From the NCBI GenBank assembly GCA_023457475.1, contig JAEWLO010000117.1:1-6141 (forward strand): DNA of 6,141 nt. The letters run 5' to 3'. Of this stretch, positions 5,150 to 6,141 are shown piece after piece. A program made the position numbers and the translations under genes. Source of the stretch: Pseudomonadota bacterium (lineage in GTDB: Bacteria; Pseudomonadota; Gammaproteobacteria; Xanthomonadales; Xanthomonadaceae). Below the pieces are notes generated by a model, which was not told the origin of the DNA, made no database searches, and saw only the letters and a list, made by a program, of their open reading frames with translations. How positions within the stretch are numbered: position 1 is the first letter of the stretch; each line of letters starts with the position of its first letter.

Positions 5150-5746
5150 ATGTCGATTGTCATCCGCGACGTGCGCGAGCACGAGCTCGATTCCGTCCTG
5201 GCCCTGAACAACAACGCCGGCCTGGCCATCCTTCCGCTGGATGCCGCACGCCTGCGCCTGTTCTTTGAAACCGCCGAGTACTTCCGGGTCGCCGAACGCG
5301 ACGGCAACCTGGCCGGTTTCCTGATCGGTTTCGGCAGCAACAGCCAGCACGACAGCAGCAACTTCGCCTGGTTCAAGCAGCACCTGGACAGCAGCTTCTT
5401 CTATATCGACCGCATCGTGGTGGCCAGCCGCCGCCGCGGCGGCGGCGTAGGCCGTGCGTTCTATGCCGATGCCCAGAGCTTTGCCGAGCTGCGCTACCCG
5501 CAGCTGACCTGCGAAGTGTTCCTGGACCACGGTGCCGACGCCGCCCTGCTCTTCCACGGCAGCTTCGGCTTCCGTGAGGTTGGCCAGAACACCATGCCGC
5601 ACGTGGATGTGCGGGCCAGCATGCTGCTCAAAGACCTGTGCAGCTACCAGTGGGTGCACGACACCTACGGCGACACGCTGCCGGACGTCCCCTGGGCGGG
5701 CCAGCGCCGGCTGCCGCTGGGCGCGCAACGACCGACGGGGACCTGA
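5150..5746 (+). CDS. GNAT-superfamily N-acetyltransferase
   Basis: A 198-residue cytoplasmic protein expected to move an acetyl group from acetyl-CoA to an amine; the substrate is not predictable. Acetyl-CoA binding motif A is FYIDRIVVASRRRGGGVGRA (84-103), with the R-x-x-G-x-G pyrophosphate loop at 96-101. Motif B follows as DHGADAALLFHGSFGFREVG (126-145), the usual N-terminal beta strands being IVIRDV (3-8) and AGFLIGFG (55-62). The family is the COG3818-like group of predicted acetyltransferases, judged by eye. The tail 170-198 is polar and Pro/Arg-rich, beyond the GNAT core. GGAG (5141-5144) sits five bases before the ATG. It is first in a plus-strand unit with minC, whose GTG begins one base after this stop codon. 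The link with division-site selection is positional only. Confidence 0.92.
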   Translation: MSIVIRDVREHELDSVLALNNNAGLAILPLDAARLRLFFETAEYFRVAERDGNLAGFLIGFGSNSQHDSSNFAWFKQHLDSSFFYIDRIVVASRRRGGGVGRAFYADAQSFAELRYPQLTCEVFLDHGADAALLFHGSFGFREVGQNTMPHVDVRASMLLKDLCSYQWVHDTYGDTLPDVPWAGQRRLPLGAQRPTGT

Positions 5747-5747
5747 C

Positions 5748-6141
5748 GTGGCGGCAAACATGGATTTTGAACAGGCCGGTGAGCTGAAGATCGGCCAGGT
5801 GGGTATCGCCAACCTGCGCATCCGCACCCTGGATGTGGAACGACTGACCCGCGAGATGCACGAACGCGTGGCCCGCGCGCCGAAGCTGTTCGGCCGTGCC
5901 GCGGTAATTCTGGATTTCGGCGGGCTCAGCCGCATGCCGGACGTGGCCACCGCCCAGGCGCTGCTGGACGGCCTGCGCGGTGCCGGCGTGCTGCCGGTGG
6001 CGCTGGCCTATGGCAGCACCGAGACCGATCTGCTCTCCCAGCAGTTGGGACTGCCCCTGCTGGCCAAGTTCCGTGCGCAGTACGAGCGCGCCGAGGCCGA
6101 ACCCACCCCGGCTCCCGCGCCGGCACCGGCGGCGGAAACCC
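5748..6141 (+). CDS. minC: septum site-determining protein MinC, N-terminal part (truncated by window end)
   Basis: MinC blocks FtsZ ring assembly away from mid-cell and is recruited to the membrane by MinD. The 131 residues visible cover the MinC_N domain (about 11-112: ELKIGQVGIANLRIRTLDV, APKLFGRAAVILDFGGLS, GVLPVALAYGSTETDLLSQQLGLPLLAKF), which acts on FtsZ, and the start of a Pro/Ala-rich linker (from about 117) to the missing C-terminal beta-helix domain that dimerises and binds MinD. The sequence resembles Xanthomonadaceae MinC proteins as I know them. I chose GTG at 5748: GGGGA lies six bases upstream and the short N-terminus MAANMDFEQ fits that group. An in-frame ATG at 5760 is the alternative. 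The one-base gap after the acetyltransferase stop (TGACGTG) implies translational coupling. The open frame runs without a stop to the window edge; minD and minE are expected beyond. Confidence 0.93.
   Translation, partial: MAANMDFEQAGELKIGQVGIANLRIRTLDVERLTREMHERVARAPKLFGRAAVILDFGGLSRMPDVATAQALLDGLRGAGVLPVALAYGSTETDLLSQQLGLPLLAKFRAQYERAEAEPTPAPAPAPAAET

Noticed and set aside
5427..5446. A perfect 20-base palindrome of CGC and GGC triplets inside the acetyltransferase gene
   Set aside because: It is simply three Arg (CGC) followed by three Gly (GGC) codons in the acetyl-CoA loop; favoured codon use explains it without a regulatory role.
5132..5950. A 272-codon minus-strand frame opposite GNAT and minC
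   Set aside because: It spans two well-supported genes and their junction, and its translation shows no family features.

Overview
The window looks like chromosomal DNA from a Stenotrophomonas (Xanthomonadaceae, Gammaproteobacteria). Three things point there: GC-rich codon use, short GTAG-headed stem-loop repeats of the SMAG type (Stenotrophomonas maltophilia GTAG elements), and a partial MinC whose N-terminal domain reads like the Xanthomonadaceae form. The content is mostly ordinary core-genome housekeeping and regulation. I see no phage, transposase, CRISPR array, rRNA or tRNA.

Layout, left to right. (1) 1-661: a small four-helix membrane protein of unknown function (79-543, +) sits between two identical SMAG repeats in opposite orientation; the right-hand repeat supplies its stop codon. 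Two more SMAG-type hairpins follow in the gap to the convergent next gene. (2) 662-1709, minus strand: a DUF423 membrane protein and an AlkA/Mag1-type DNA-3-methyladenine glycosylase, separated by one base. (3) 1737-2879, minus strand: a membrane-anchored SRPBCC plus GyrI-like two-domain protein ending in a textbook intrinsic terminator. That terminator lies directly in front of the DUF423 gene. (4) 2880-3178: a non-coding gap with the upstream region of the SRPBCC gene and a GC-rich hairpin after the next gene. (5) 3179-5013, minus strand: a NarL/DesK-type two-component system, sensor kinase then LuxR-type response regulator, overlapping at the stop/start. (6) 5014-5149: a divergent promoter region. 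(7) 5150-6141, plus strand: a GNAT acetyltransferase followed after one base by minC, the septum-site inhibitor, cut off by the window end; minD and minE would be expected beyond it.

The genes form four minus- or plus-strand units rather than one pathway. The two-component pair is a self-contained signalling unit whose target is not visible. The GNAT-minC arrangement suggests translational coupling into the min division-site operon. The most checkable oddities are the kinase N-box Asn replaced by Thr, a possible leaderless start for the kinase, the missing room for a promoter in front of DUF423-alkA, and the SMAG-derived stop codon. I did not find a convincing new multi-gene system here.
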